Positions 11,544-23,462 of a DNA stretch of 64,000 bases are shown piece by piece. The position numbers and the translations under genes are program-made. Below the pieces are notes generated by a model that had not been told where the DNA came from, searched no databases, and saw only the letters and a list, made by a program, of their open reading frames with translations. Within the stretch, counting starts at the first letter, position 1, and the number at the start of each line of letters is the position of its first letter. Origin of the DNA: Thelonectria olida (Eukaryota > Ascomycota > Sordariomycetes > Hypocreales > Nectriaceae); the NCBI GenBank assembly GCA_020736575.1, contig JAGPYM010000030.1:186001-250000 (forward strand), written 5' to 3'.

Positions 11544-14500
11544 TTACGATGCTTGCGCAGCGGGAGTGGCTTCGGCATCGACCGCAGCTGGTTCCTGAGG
11601 TTCCTCCTCCTTAATAGACTTTGGGGCCTCGGGTGGTGGGAACGGTTTCAGCTCCCTGCGCCCGTTGGTGTTGTAGTGGAGGACGATGTCGCTGCCACCC
11701 TTCCAGAGATGGGTACGGAGAGCAGCCAGGCTGGTCGTGGGGGAAAGTAACTATAATAGCGGTCAGTCATAGAGGAACGGAGAAAGGGATGTGGAGTGGA
11801 AGGGAGTCCGGATCTGACCTGTTCATTACAATACAACTCCAAGTATTCTTCTGGCCTGAGCGCATCTTCCTCAGGCTCCTCTGGCTGTGGTTCAATCCTC
11901 TCCGCAACGTACGCCAGAATCTTCTTCACCCTTAGCATGCGGTTCGCATTGAGCCTGTTGTTGCCGTCCGCAGCGGCAATTGGTGGTAGATCCCCCATGG
12001 GATACAGCACGAATGAGATCTTGACGGGCTCCTTGAACGGTGTGATGTTCTGCAAAAGGACATCGCCTAGCCACATGGGTGCCTTTTGTTCGATGAAGTC
12101 GGCGTCTTTGCCAACATGCTCGACAGTTCCTTGGTAGATGTTGGCACTACCACCCGATGTCTCCTCCTGAATGACAACCTTGGTTCCAAGCGGGAGCTTC
12201 AAGACGGGCGTGTCGTTCGGTAAGCTGGGCGCCAAACCCGTTTCAATCAGTTTTTCCGGGCTGTCGGTCAACTGTTTGTCGTACTCCTGGCGAATCTTCT
12301 GTATCGTGCCCAAAAAGCTATCATCAACTTCCTTGTCATGAACCGACGAGGATTCGGATTCCTCGGCCTTCTCTTCCACAATAACGGGCTTCTCTTGAGT
12401 GGCCTGTGATGCCGATCGTCCCAGCTTCTTAGTGCCAAACGACATTCGGAACTTCTTGCCGAACGGTGTGCTTGGAGACTTTCCATTATCCTTCTCTTTC
12501 TCGGCGTCCTTTCCGTCTGTCGAAGTCTTCGGATCGGCAGTTTCGGCCGCAGGTGTTTGTGGCGCCTTTGTAGCACTATCTACCGTGTTGATTATGCTTG
12601 TAAAGTAATCCTCCTTGTCCACAGATTGTCGACTGGCATGTGATGCTCTCTTCTCGAGCGGGCTCATTGGGGCAGCTAGTTGATCCTCTGGGACGCCTGG
12701 GAGAGACTGCACTGGCGCCGGAGTCGCGAGGCCGATGGCCATACCAGCAGGCGTGGGGGGATATTGGCCACTGGCTCGCGGAGTCGTAACTTCATCAGAA
12801 TTATCCCATGGTGGCATCGTCGTTTTCGGGAGCGAAATGGACAATGGGGCAGTTGTAGTAGTACTGGCTAAAGCTTGTCTTGCCTCCACTCCTTCATTGA
12901 GCTTTTGGCGGTGCTCTTCGTCTCGTCGGAGTTCCTCATCAACGAGACCTGCAAAAAGGTATCGAAGAATCCATTTCCCCAAAGTGACTGACCAATCAAC
13001 TGTTAGTCATGTACGCTTAAAAGGCTTTGTGTTACATACTTCGCTGGTCTTCTCTGAATTCGACGGGCTCGTCCAACTCAAGCTCATCCGCGTACACCTC
13101 GGCATCGAAACAGTTGAAGGGCTCAAGCACCACCGTCAGATTTCCAGAGCTAATGTCAATGGAACACCAAGGCGCGACTGCCTCAATCGTGTTCACTTGA
13201 CTCTCTACATCCTCAAGGTGCTGCTTCCCAAAACTTTGAATTGGTTTGCACTGTCGTGGTTAGCGAATGACGCACCCGTTGGTCACATGTTGCGACATAC
13301 CTTGATGAGATCCCAGAGTAACACGTCGCCGGCAGTATCCAGAGTCAACACCCGTCTCCTGTCGTTGAGCAACATGTGTTTCAGGAGACCAAACTGGCCC
13401 TCGATAGTGTCCTCGGGCCGATCATGTATAGGCTTAACCTCAGGCTCTGGCTGAACATCCACGACTGATCCTTTCCTCGTCACAGTCTCACTGACTGATT
13501 TGGCATCGGCATCTGGAGCACTGCGGGATGGAAACGCTGCGGCGGCTGAGATGCGTAGAATAGAATCAGCAGGGATCTCCTTCTTGGAGGTACCGTTAAC
13601 AGCCGGTGGAGAGGATGTGCGTGGTCGACTGGATGAGTTGGATGTGGCTCTCTGGTGTCTGAAGGACTCAGGCAGCTGAATATTAATACCCGTGTCCACA
13701 TCTGCCCATCGGCTAATGGAGGATCGGTTCGTGGCTGTCCAGATGTGGCCGCCAGCAGCTACCACCTTGCTCACGCCAATATGTTCCTGGGCGACTGCAA
13801 GACTGAGACCGTCGTCCATATCCTCAAGACTACCTCGCACGTCTGTCTTGGCCACCAAGCCCGAGCGATCTGAGCTGTAGAAAACGCCTAGTCGAGGGTC
13901 ATCCGAGAATAGTGACCAAACACTTTCGTCGTGCATGGTGAAAGTGTACATACAACGACCGCCCTTGATGCTCCACATCTTGATCGTCTTGTCAGCGCTG
14001 GCGCTGAGAATAGTGTCGCCAGCATCATCAATGAGGATGGACCGAATGTTGTCGACATGACCGACGAGCTTGGAGACCTTATTTCCTGTGCGGGGATCAT
14101 ATAATCGAACAGTCTTCTCAGGGCCGCCGCTGGCCATAATGTTGCGACCGACACGGAGGGCGTAGACTGAGCCCTTCTCCGCTATATCATCACCTTTGAC
14201 GTCAACCTCGAGCGTTTTGCCTCCACCATTGATATCCCAAAGGCAGATCATCCGGTCAAGGCCACCGGTGGCGACCCAATTCGCGCCCATATCTGGGGGT
14301 GGTGTTGCGACACACTTGACATAATCGGCATGCTGGCCAATCTTCACCGCGCGGGTATTATCCTCCTCTGAATAGGGTCGCCATATCTTGACTGTAAGGT
14401 CGGAGGAAGCGGAAACGAGGGCAGTGTTATTATGGACGAGGCCTATATCGTTGATCCAATGCATATGAGGATGGGCCTGGGCACGGAATTTGGTCTTCGG

Positions 14501-14933
14501 CTTCGGTATCGTTTTGGTTTTGTCGTCGGCGGTTTCGTCGGCGGGGGGAGATATATCAACGACATCGCTTCGGCGCTTGAGATCAAGATTTAGGTCCCAA
14601 GCACACACAATGCCATCTCGGCCACCGGAATAGCTGTAAGAAAGATATCCGAGTCAGTTCGAGCCCTTGGTTGGGCTTGAGGGTCTGGAGAGGCCGGACG
14701 CGCGGGCTTACAGGATTCCGTTGTCGCTGTCGACGGCAAGTCCATTTACGCCGAGCTTATGACCACCGACGGAGGATTTGGCATTTTCAAGAACTGGGAG
14801 GGTCGTTAGGGACTTGAAGGTGGTGGGTAGCTCGGAATTGGAGGGTGAGTCCGCGCCGCAATGTGCGCCGGCGGGTTGGGAGGCGAGAGGTCTTCATACC
14901 GTAGCTGATTCTCTGGCGCGCCTTCTTGGCCAT
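11544..14933 (-). CDS. WDR48/UAF1-type WD40 protein (deubiquitinase cofactor)
   Basis: Six exons (14900-14933, 14712-14793, 13301-14633, 13040-13250, 11819-12987, 11544-11750) give 1011 aa with exact phase. The tiny first exon encodes [11 protein letters not shown] and joins [20 protein letters not shown], the hallmark start of the family. Residues about 20-480 hold the WD40 propeller (for example [31 protein letters not shown]). Residues about 500-560 carry [20 protein letters not shown] Ser/Pro-rich disordered segment (about 580-740) follows, then the C-terminal ubiquitin-like region (DUF3337) ending in [22 protein letters not shown]48 proteins activate USP1/12/46-type deubiquitinases; S. 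pombe Bun107 and yeast Duf1 are relatives. The donor after exon 5 (GTCAGA) is off-consensus, but the joined product fits the family well. Confidence 0.9.
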
Positions 14934-16345
14934 GCTGATGTTAGAGGATGGGGATGAGCATACACAGACAAATATGAGTTGAAGAAAGAACGGCGTGGAT
15001 GAGAGAGTGGAGTGCAGAGTCGAGAAAGAGGAGAGAAGAGAGAGAGGGGTATACGAAGAGGGTAAGGTAAGGCAAGGAAGAGGGAAGGGGTCGGGGTGGT
15101 GATGCTGGTCGAGATGCGGCAAGGCGGGATGTGGAAGCGGAAGTGGAGTGGAGGAGCGACTGGAGATGTGAAGACGGTAGGTACATTCTGGAGCACTATG
15201 ATGGTTGTGGCAGCGCGGGTACCCTTCGTCTCCAGAGTTCTCCCCAGCGGTAAGGTGGGCTGGTGGGCTGGTTCAAGTCGACTCTTTCCACCTACGGATT
15301 AGGCCTCCACTCCTTCCAACCCTGGAAGTAAGAGGGCTGGGATGGCGCACTCGGACATAATGGTACCGAGGTAGGTGCTGAAGATGCCTGAGGGCTACCT
15401 GAGGTATTGAATTGCAATGACTTCTTGCTGTGGAATTCTGGTTCGTCTCTGGGCAGAGAAAATAACGTAGTCTCGCGGCACGTGGACAATGGGAGCAAGC
15501 TCCCGTTTTGGCGTGGAAGGAGCCATGAAGCTCAAAGTCCGCTGGAGCCCCGAGGAAGGAAACCCCTGGGGATAAAGCGGGGTTTCGTTGACAGCACCTT
15601 CCCCTCCCCGCCAGCTCCTGTAGCCTGACAGTAGTTACCTAGCGTGTGCCGACTGGTTGAGGAAGAGGACGACGGGAAGAGGAGTTGAGGTCACTGGATG
15701 GCCATTGAGGAGACAGTTCCATGACTGCTGTCGGTATAGCTCCCTTATTCGACAGGCGAGGGGCTATCAGAGGCGTTCTTCCTTCCTTCCTTCCTGTCTG
15801 TCTGTCGCCAAAATGTTCAGGGAAGTGTGAACCGAGAGGTTTTTCCTGTTCCACTCCGTTGTCTCCGTCCCTGTTCTAGAAGGATGACATGGGGACCGCT
15901 TTTCATAGGGATGGATCGTACATGGTTATTATCAACAAGGCTCCATCTGTCCTGTTCTGCATCGGAAGAATCGATAGGGCTTTGTGTAAGACTGTAACTG
16001 CAGTATCTGAGATACGTGGCAAGAGGAAATGCAGGTTGCCGACTTCAGGGTCTTGAAAGCTGTCCCTCAACTCTTAGAGCCTCATTGCTGAACGAGTAAT
16101 AAACGGCCGACGAATGACCTATGATTTAGTAGGTAGGTGTCTCGTTATATCTAAACATGATGATTGGCGGTCCGAAGCTTTCCTTAATAAAACACCATAA
16201 CCTGTCTGGCCATAGCCATCATTACCCAAGCAATATTCGTACATCGTATTCACTCCCCCGTCTCTTTCCGCTGCATCATGTCATTCCCCCTCTTTCCAGT
16301 TGGCCTCTCCGCCTCATCCGAAACCACCACGCTTCTCAACATTCC
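14934..16345. other. intergenic: WDR48-type gene promoter and unexplained sequence
   Basis: The stretch 14940-15300 is purine-rich on the plus strand, so it is a pyrimidine-rich leader for the minus-strand gene. From 15300 to 16345 no gene is seen apart from a short tetranucleotide repeat at 15777. Confidence 0.5.
15777..15806. repeat. CTTC/CTGT tetranucleotide microsatellite
   Basis: About four CTTC units are followed directly by three CTGT units in an intergenic region. Confidence 0.8.
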
Positions 16346-16543
16346 TCACTGGCAGATACAGCATCCCACTGAGCACCACCGCGTTGATTGCCATCGTCCG
16401 CTCTTCCCCTCGCATTGCGGACAGTCCTCCGGTATGGTCTTTAATTCTTCACGTCGCCCTGTGCAGTCGTCTCGATAGCACCGAGTGTTGCCACGCAAGA
16501 CCCGATGGCCACACTTGTATTCGATCAACATTTTTTGACACAT
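16346..16543 (-). CDS. small Cys-rich protein, 65 aa (possible zinc-binding)
   Basis: A single short frame starts MCQKMLIEYKCGHRVLRG and contains nine further Cys residues after the CGH motif, arranged as C-x4-5-C, C-x2-C and a terminal CSVGCCIC cluster. The start MC followed by Y-x-CGH also occurs in the ORF at 17664-17945 nearby, and many ascomycete genomes have small proteins of this look. The Cys/His pattern suggests metal binding. There is no signal peptide, so a secreted effector is unlikely. The C-terminus may be wrong if an intron removes the last codons. No function is known to me. Confidence 0.5.
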   Translation of the reverse strand: MCQKMLIEYKCGHRVLRGNTRCYRDDCTGRREELKTIPEDCPQCEGKSGRWQSTRWCSVGCCICQ

Positions 16544-17663
16544 GATGTCAACGTGAGCCGTAAGGAGTAGATGTGTGTGTGAGGTGCTGGTAGTTCGAAA
16601 TAGTAGATGGGCTGGTCAGTGAATAAGTCGTCGTTGGTGTAGAGTTGCTATGAGCCGTCACTGGGTCCAGTGCGCGCATATAAATTCATCATGGGCCTTT
16701 CGGTATTGTCGCTCCGGAGTAAGGAAGACAAATCTCTTGTTTTGTCTTGTATAGCCCTTCCACAAAGAGAGAGCCAAGAAAGCGAGTGCGTTTGTTCAGG
16801 CGTTGGCTGGAATTTTGCACGTCGAAGTTGACGGGAACGAAACGGATGCCGGGAGACACCCATTAATAACAAAGACGGCAGACCGGACATTTACAGGGGA
16901 AAAATGAGAAGAGCCGAACGCCGGACATTTTATTTTCTTACGGCATGTAGCTTGTCGCTATTGGAGTGTAAGAAGTACATGTGCACTTTGGGGTGAGTGT
17001 GAGTGTGTGCCTGCGTGCGTGTATGGTCGCAGCCACTGCCGCACCTTGGCCACGCGGGCTCGTAAAGCAGAACAAAAAAGCAAGTTGCAAGAAACAGATC
17101 GTGCTCAGCCGCAAAAGGTCCGCCCACAAAGACGAGCTTAAAGAAGCGGGATGAACGGGTGGACAAAAATAATTATGACATGACGTGGTTTCTTTCTGTG
17201 CGCGGATGCCGACCATGGTAAAGCCCAGAGCAAAGAAAGGTGACAAAAAGAATGGCAATAGTAAAAAGTCTATCGAGCCCTGTGACGCGGCTGTCTCTTG
17301 ACCAATAACATGTGGTCATCATCATGGCTCCGGCCTGAATACGAGATGACTTCGTACTAGGTTGGGATGTGCCACGTGTGGTATCATCATGTAAGTAGCG
17401 TGTGCGAGAGCTTATAGAGGTAATCGATTATAGGTGGCCAACAAAGGAACCAGTGGAGCAAGGTTACGTCCAGGTTGAGTGAAATGGACGTCTTTCTACA
17501 TTATTCCAGGTATGTCATTGTTCTCAATGTATGTATACCTAGGTACTCGTTGTTCGGTGTCCTTGATCAATCCGCCTGGGACACATCCGTTGTCCGAGAC
17601 ACACCGGTTCAAATTCAAACTCCCATAATCCGTCAAATCCGAAACTTCACATCCTCATGCTAA
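16544..17663. other. intergenic, no gene recognised
   Basis: No supported gene. The stretch 16990-17035 is GT/TG-rich and simple. Open frames on either strand (up to 106 codons) lack coding composition. Confidence 0.45.
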
Positions 17664-17945
17664 TCATGATCTTGTTAGTGTGTGTAGAGGGTACACTACG
17701 TACCCGTACCATGTCTGACCCAGCTCATAGCCCGTGGTCCTTACAATGCGTCTTGCCTTGCTGAAAGGAATGCTGTTGGTTCGAAGCTGTTTAGCCATGC
17801 ACCGACGACACGGAAAGTCGCGCACTACCTCCATGTCGCCGAGCTTGAACCAGCAGTTCGGGCCCGGTCGCGTCTTGCGTCCGCAGGGCGAGCGGGAGGA
17901 GCGGCTGTGACCGCAGCTGTAAGCTTCGACTCGTCGGTAGCACAT
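17664..17945 (-). CDS. small Cys-rich protein, 93 aa (possible zinc-binding)
   Basis: The chosen start gives MCYRRVEAYSCGHSRSSRSP, matching the MC...Y-x-CGH start of the protein at 16346. It continues with C-x-R-K, NCW, and a FPCRRCMAK C-x2-C motif. An in-frame ATG five codons upstream also exists, but a TTGCAG acceptor-like sequence lies between, so the upstream bases may be a leader intron. A TATATATAA box stands 94-102 bases upstream of the start on the coding strand. The last about 25 residues look less natural and may be read-through of an intron that starts at a GTACGG donor. Probably a paralogous microprotein; function unknown. Confidence 0.5.
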   Translation of the reverse strand: MCYRRVEAYSCGHSRSSRSPCGRKTRPGPNCWFKLGDMEVVRDFPCRRCMAKQLRTNSIPFSKARRIVRTTGYELGQTWYGYVVYPLHTLTRS

Positions 17946-18485
17946 GGTTGGAGCCTGCAAGGAACAAATGAGATAGAGTTCAGCGCTGGATAGCTGGTTG
18001 GGCTAGACGGAAATCGGTAGAGGAAACGGACTGGGCCGTATATATAACTGCTGGCATTGAGCTGTCCAGAGTTCCTTCAGAGTGTTCTGGAGAACATAGT
18101 TAGTTGCTCGCTGATACATGGTAGAACAGGCGGGCAAGGAAGACAATTGAGCCTTTCGATGAACAGCATGTTCGCCATGCTGATATCCTGACCACCCTTG
18201 TTAAGTTGTTCATCGGGTTCCGCGGAAATCCAGCTGTGGGCAGGTAACTAGGAGAAACTTGCATATCGAGATTGGGCACGGTGCCCATGGCTCATGGCGT
18301 AGCTTTCGACGTCCAATGCGCAGTCACAACGGGAAAAGGGGACGAATCTTACAATATCTAAACTTTCTGCACATGGCATCATAACATTTTTAGTACCCTA
18401 ACGCCGTGCTATGAACAACCCTCTGTATACAGATGGGTATCCTGACTGAGGTCCTCACGCCCTTGTTCCCACGGAACTAACCCGA
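17946..18485. other. intergenic between small Cys-rich gene and HAS1
   Basis: No gene is seen. It holds the promoter of the small gene ending at 17945 (TATA box at 18039) and the HAS1 terminator near 18400-18485. Confidence 0.5.
18039..18047 (-). promoter_or_regulatory. candidate TATA box
   Basis: TTATATATA on the minus strand (TATATATAA on plus) lies about 95 bases upstream of the ATG at 17945. Position and sequence fit a fungal TATA element for that small gene. Confidence 0.4.
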
Positions 18486-20331
18486 TTACCTGCTGAAATT
18501 GCCGCCCTTCTTCGGCTGTCTCGGCTGGCTACCATACGCCCTCCGTCCCTGCTGCTTCTTGTCCCGGCTCATGCTGGCGCCCAGCGTAATGTCCACGCGA
18601 GGCGGTGTCGAGAAGCCAAAGCTCTTGGCCACCTTGACGAGATCTAGCTTGTTGATGTCAAAGACGCTGCGCAGCGAGTGCGAGGCATAAGCGTGGAGGT
18701 AGCTGCGGTAACCGTCCTTGGCGCTCTTGTTGAGGTAGTAGTTCTGGGTGATGAGCTTCTCCAGTTGCGACTGCACGTTGACAATCTTGTTCTTGGGGAA
18801 GTCAAACTCGACGACTGGTACACGCGCTGCCTTGAGGTGTGACAGGAAGCCGACCTCGTTGGGCTGGAGGAACATAAGGGATCGGCCCTTGGAGTTGCTA
18901 CCTCGAGCGGTTCGACCGACTCGGTGGATGTAGTCGCGAGGGTCATCCGGAGGATCAAACTGAACAATCCAGTCGACAGCAGGAATCTGTGAGGAGGTTT
19001 AGTATGAGATATAAGTTGAGTGGCTGACATTGACTTACATCGAGGCCACGAGCGGCTACATCGGTACAAATCAAAGTACCCTGCTTGGCGTTGCAAAACT
19101 CGAAGAAGGTATTTGTGCGCTTCTGCTGCTTCTGCTTTCCGTGCAAGTCGAGAACAGGAAGATCGATGTAGTTAAGCAACTCGGAATGATACTTGACACA
19201 CGCACAACTACTGAAGAAAACAATGACCTTCTTCTTAATGTTGCGCTTCAAGAATGAGAAGAGAAGGAGGAATCGCTTGTCGGCTTCGCAGATGACATAG
19301 CCCTGCTCGAGTCCCTCTACCGTGCTGTACTGCTTCTCCTCATCAACGTTGATGTATAGAGGGCCTGGCCGCAACGAGATACGGGCCAAGTCTTCGACCT
19401 TGGTGGTTTGGGTGGCGGAGAAAAGCATCGTCTGACGGTCCTCCTTGGGGAGAATCTTGATGATCTGTCGCATCTCGTCTTCAAAACCAATCTCGAGGAT
19501 TCGGTCGGCCTCGTCGATAACCAAGGACTTGAGATTCTTGAAGACAAATGGGGTGTTCTGAAGATGATCGAGGAGTCGGCCGGGTGTTGCGATCAAGAGG
19601 TTGACACCCTTACCCAGCTTCTCAGCCTCAGCTCGTCTGTTGGCGCCGCCAATGACAATGCCATAGGTTTGCGAGTGGTGGGCCATGAGCTCACGAGCAA
19701 CTCCAAAGATCTGAAGAGCCAACTCACGTGTGGGCGAAACAACGATGACACCAGTACCGTTGCGAGGCTTAAAGCGAAGGGAGCAGAGCATTTCCACGAC
19801 AGGGATCAAGAAGGCCAAAGTCTTTCCAGAGCCAGTCTTTGCAGCACCAAGAACATCTCGGCCAGCCAGCGAAGGAGGAATTCCTCTCCTCTGGATTTCC
19901 GTCATCTTGGTAAAGCCCATTTCCTTGATAGCCTTCATTGACTTCTCCGAAAGGCTGAGCTCTTCGAATGATTGCGCCTCGGAACCGACGGCGGGGGGTA
20001 ATGTGAGCTTTCCACCATCGGGCAAATCTGTGGCATCGTCTCCCTCCACGTCGTCTTCGTCATCTTCATCTTCAGGCTTCGCGTCCTTGGTATTGTCCTC
20101 TTCGCCGCTTTCGGCCTCAATGCCATCCTCATCATCCTCCTCCTCCTTGTCGTCTTCGTCGTCGTCGTCGTCGTCGGAAGACTCATCGCGGGGCTCAGGC
20201 TCTTCCACGGGCGCGGCACGTTTGGCCTTCTTTGGCTTTTGAGGAATGCTGGGGGCGGCTCTCTTCTTGCTTGCCGCTTTGGCTCCATTAGAGTCCTTGA
20301 ACTTGCGCTTTTTGCTGCCGGCGAGATCCAT
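18486..20331 (-). CDS. HAS1: ATP-dependent RNA helicase HAS1 (DEAD box)
   Basis: Exons 19039-20331 and 18486-18986 give 597 aa; the 52-base intron splits AARGLD from IPAVDW. Residues 1-140 are Lys-rich then a long Asp/Glu tract. The DEAD core follows with the Q motif ([14 protein letters not shown]), [42 protein letters not shown], then helicase C motifs [20 protein letters not shown] and HRVGRTARG. The C-terminus ([20 protein letters not shown]) and basic tail are typical of Has1/DDX18, a nucleolar helicase that releases snoRNAs in 60S and 40S ribosome assembly. The ATG opening [16 protein letters not shown] was preferred to an upstream in-frame non-ATG extension. It shares a 1.05 kb divergent promoter with the KH gene. 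Confidence 0.95.
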
Positions 20332-21385
20332 CTTTGCTGTCGGGGTATACTGGCGCAGCACTTCTAAGGTCAATCGACGGTGCAGTCGCGGTACTAGAAA
20401 ATTTCCTTATCGCAGAAAAAAATAATGCCAGAGTGGATCCACCTGATAACGGATCACCCGTTGTTCCTGCTCCGAGCATCAAGGCAAATGGAAGGCGGTG
20501 TATTTCCACCCCTCACAGTGGATTGAGAGGAAAATCAGAGATGAGTGAGCTAATTCGGTTTAGCGCTTGGTGGTTTCTCTATGCTCTCATGTCTCTGATG
20601 GCACTTACATCACGTGATGGTAATGAAGGGTAAGGCTCCTTGGCTGAGTTTGGCCGTTCCGAACCTTCGAGGATAATTTAGATCACTGAATGGCAGACTT
20701 AATCTCGCATGAGGATACGCACTTACGCCTTTCGCACTCAACTTGCTATGCCTCCTTCTGCCTTTCACGGCGACATCCTGAACATCAAAGACGCGTCCAC
20801 AGACCAACAAGTTAGCGCCCATTTTTACGCACATTGGAAGCACAACCACTCACGGAAAGCTTCCACTTTAAGGTTAGTGGCGGGTCACGCTTTCGACAGA
20901 AAAAACTGTGGTGCCTTGTCCGAGAACCCTGAATGCTCGGGTCACCTCGAGTTTCTTTGCTTCTTCTTCTCCTCACATTCGACTGAAAAATCCTGCACTC
21001 TGTCGTCCTGACGCGGGCAACTCCTTCCTTTGCGTCGCCGCGCCCATCTGTACCGATTGAAGTGATACTTCTGCGACGTCCGCCACACGTGATCGTTTGT
21101 GTGAGCCCTCCCTCCTTGTGAGCGTGGCGCAAACAACTCCTCAGTCGCCTCGACGCAGAAAATTGTGATCTCGCTGTCAGACAACCACCACAGCTTACCA
21201 CCCGAACGCCTGTCTCTTTGCTGTCGCCGGCATCTAAAGACATCAGCCGTACGCTTTTATTCATAGTGTGCCTCTTAATACTTGGCTTGCTGCGCTCCTC
21301 GCCTATTCGACTCCCAGTCTCGCAGTCGTAGCAACTTGAACACCGGCGCGTCTCGCTTTTTGTGCTCTCTCTACAAGTGACGGCA
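20332..21385. promoter_or_regulatory. divergent promoter region of HAS1 and KH gene
   Basis: This 1,054-base spacer separates two outward-facing genes and has no supported ORF. It contains a TCACGTGA core at 20609-20618, a GAAAATTTCC element near 20397 that resembles the ribosome-biogenesis RRPE, and a GATGAG word near 20540 that resembles PAC. The last two are weak matches. Confidence 0.45.
20609..20618. promoter_or_regulatory. ATCACGTGAT bHLH-type palindrome
   Basis: A perfect ten-base palindrome with a CACGTG core sits in the HAS1/KH divergent promoter. The core is the binding word of Cbf1/Tye7/SREBP-type bHLH factors. A longer version of the same palindrome occurs at 57167-57180. Confidence 0.45.
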
Positions 21386-23289
21386 ATGGCAGAACCACGC
21401 CCTGATATCCAGAGTATCCTGGCCGCATTGGGTATGTCTCGTTGACGTGTTTGGCCCACTGAGTAGCTCCTAACCTTTGACCCAGCCTCCCAGCGACCCC
21501 CAGCGTCGACCCCAACACAAACGCCGCCCGGCACTGCTGGTCAAGCCTATCCCCCGCCGCCCGCAACGACTCAACCCCCTTCCAATTACCAACCTGCTCC
21601 CAGTGCCTCCAGCTATGGCCCCCCGGCTATGGTCTCCCTGCACCCTCTTCTAGCGGAAGTGTTGACCTAAGCGCCATTCGTCCTGTCAACTCCGGCACAG
21701 TCAGCATTGCTGATGCCATTGCCCAAGCTAAGGCGTATGCTGCTGAGAAGGGTGTGGCTTCATACGACCGTCCCCTCGTCTATGCCTCAGACTCGAGAGG
21801 TCCCGACCGATCCTACAATCGTTCGAGATCACGATCTCCCGTTCGAGACGAATTTCGTGATGGGGTTAACCCCTATAGAGACGAACGGCGTGCTGACCGT
21901 GGAGGCCACGGGGGCCACGGAAGCCATGGGGGCCATGGCAGGAATTATGACCGCGACCGATCCTTTTCTCCCCCTCGCGGTGGTCGCCCTTTCTCCCCAC
22001 GAGGAGGCAGTGGACGTGAACGTTCTCCACTTCGGGGAGGCGACGACAACTCGGAAACTATCCAGATCGAATCTAGCCTTGTTGGTCTCATCATCGGTCG
22101 TCAAGGTGAGAACCTTCGCCGAATCGAAGCCGAGTCAAACTGTCGTGTTCAGTTTTTGGCTGCTACTGATGGTGGGCCTTTCCGCCAGTGTAAGATCACT
22201 GGCCCTCGCCATCGACGAGCTGAAGTCAAAGAAGCCATCAACCGCATCATTGATGATAGCGGAATGGGCGTCTTGAATCGTGGTCCTAACCCCGGCCCCG
22301 GCCCTGAGAAACCACGCGACCCCAACAAAGGTGGTGCTGCTGCCCTCCGAGAGGGTGAGGACCACATGCAAATCATGGTTCCCGACCGTACCGTTGGTTT
22401 AATTATTGGACGAGGTGGTGAAACTATCAGAGATCTACAAGAGCGCTCAGGATGTCACATTAACATCGTTGGCGAGTCGAAGAGCGTCAACGGACTTCGG
22501 CCTGTCAACCTCATTGGTACCCGCGAGGCAGCGGCCCGAGCTAAGGATGCTATCATGGAAATCGTCGATAGCGATAGCCGAGGCGACACACCAGCTGGCA
22601 AGAAGATGGGAGGTGGAGGAGGCGGCCCCCGTAATGACCACGGCCCGCGTGATATGGGAGCCGGCGGTGGTGGCGGTGGCGGTCACGACAAGATCAACGA
22701 TGCGGTCTATGTACCTTCTGATGCTGTAGGCATGATCATTGGCAAAGGAGGTGAAACGATTCGTGAGATGCAAAACGTCACCGGATGCAAGATCAATGTT
22801 GCGCAGTCGTCTGGCCCTGGAGAGACGCAGAGGGAGATTGCCCTGATTGGCAGCCGCGATAGTATTGCCCGCGCCAAGCTCGCCATCGATGAGAAGGTGG
22901 ACGCAGTAGTAAGTTCTGAACACTTGGCTATCACACGAGCTCGGATATCTAACCACATACACAGCGTCAGAAGAGCGGCGGTGGAGGTGGAGGCCGTGGT
23001 GGAGGCGGAGGACGTGGCCATCATGATTCTGACCGCAACCATTACTCCCAACAGGGATCCAGCGATACCGCTACTAACCAAGCCCCTCAACCCGCTGCAG
23101 GAGGTGATGATCCTTATGCGCAATGTACGTGATGTCACTTCTTTCGACCCCTGACCGAGACACTGACTGTAAGCAGATGGAGGCTACCAGAACTACGTTG
23201 CCCTGTGGTATCAGTCATTGATGTACCAGCAACAACAAGGCGGACAAGGCGCTCCTCCTGCTGGAGCTCCTGCACCAGGCGCATCGTGA
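21386..23289 (+). CDS. three-KH-domain RNA-binding protein (FUBP-like), with apparent 1-nt frameshift
   Basis: Exons 21386-21431, 21486-22908, 22965-23124 and 23177-23289. The product opens MAEPRPDIQSILAAL, has a Pro/Gln-rich segment, then SVDLSAIRPVNSGTVS, an Arg/Ser/Gly-rich linker, three KH domains with GLIIGRQGE, GLIIGRGGE and GMIIGKGGE loops, a Gly-rich linker, and a C-terminal ALWYQSLMYQQQQ block like the FUBP tyrosine motif. It probably binds single-stranded RNA or DNA. The exon sum is 1,742 bases, one short of a multiple of three. The break is at a run of six C (21619-21624): with seven the Pro-rich frame would continue, but as written it hits TAA at 21668. Using a second acceptor at 21494 (8 bases in) restores an open frame throughout but changes residues 16 to about 60. 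Sequencing error, true mutation and alternative splicing remain open. Confidence 0.85.
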
Positions 23290-23441
23290 TGTCTTCCCAG
23301 CGGCTGTAGCACGCTCTCATGATTGGGTGACTTTGATCGAGCTCTCGAAGGGCAAATGCCGCAGACAGAAGCATCCAAGCTGACCTGGCTTGATTGACGT
23401 CGCCTTGTGCTTCTGACCTTCTCCCCAGCAAAGATACGCAC

Positions 23442-23462
23442 CACACACACACACACACACAC
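23442..23462. repeat. CA dinucleotide microsatellite
   Basis: About ten uninterrupted CA units lie in the presumed 3' UTR of the KH gene. Confidence 0.9.

Noticed and set aside
17595..17640. GGTTCAAATTC resembling a tRNA T-loop box
   Set aside because: No matching A box, acceptor stem or cloverleaf could be drawn around it.
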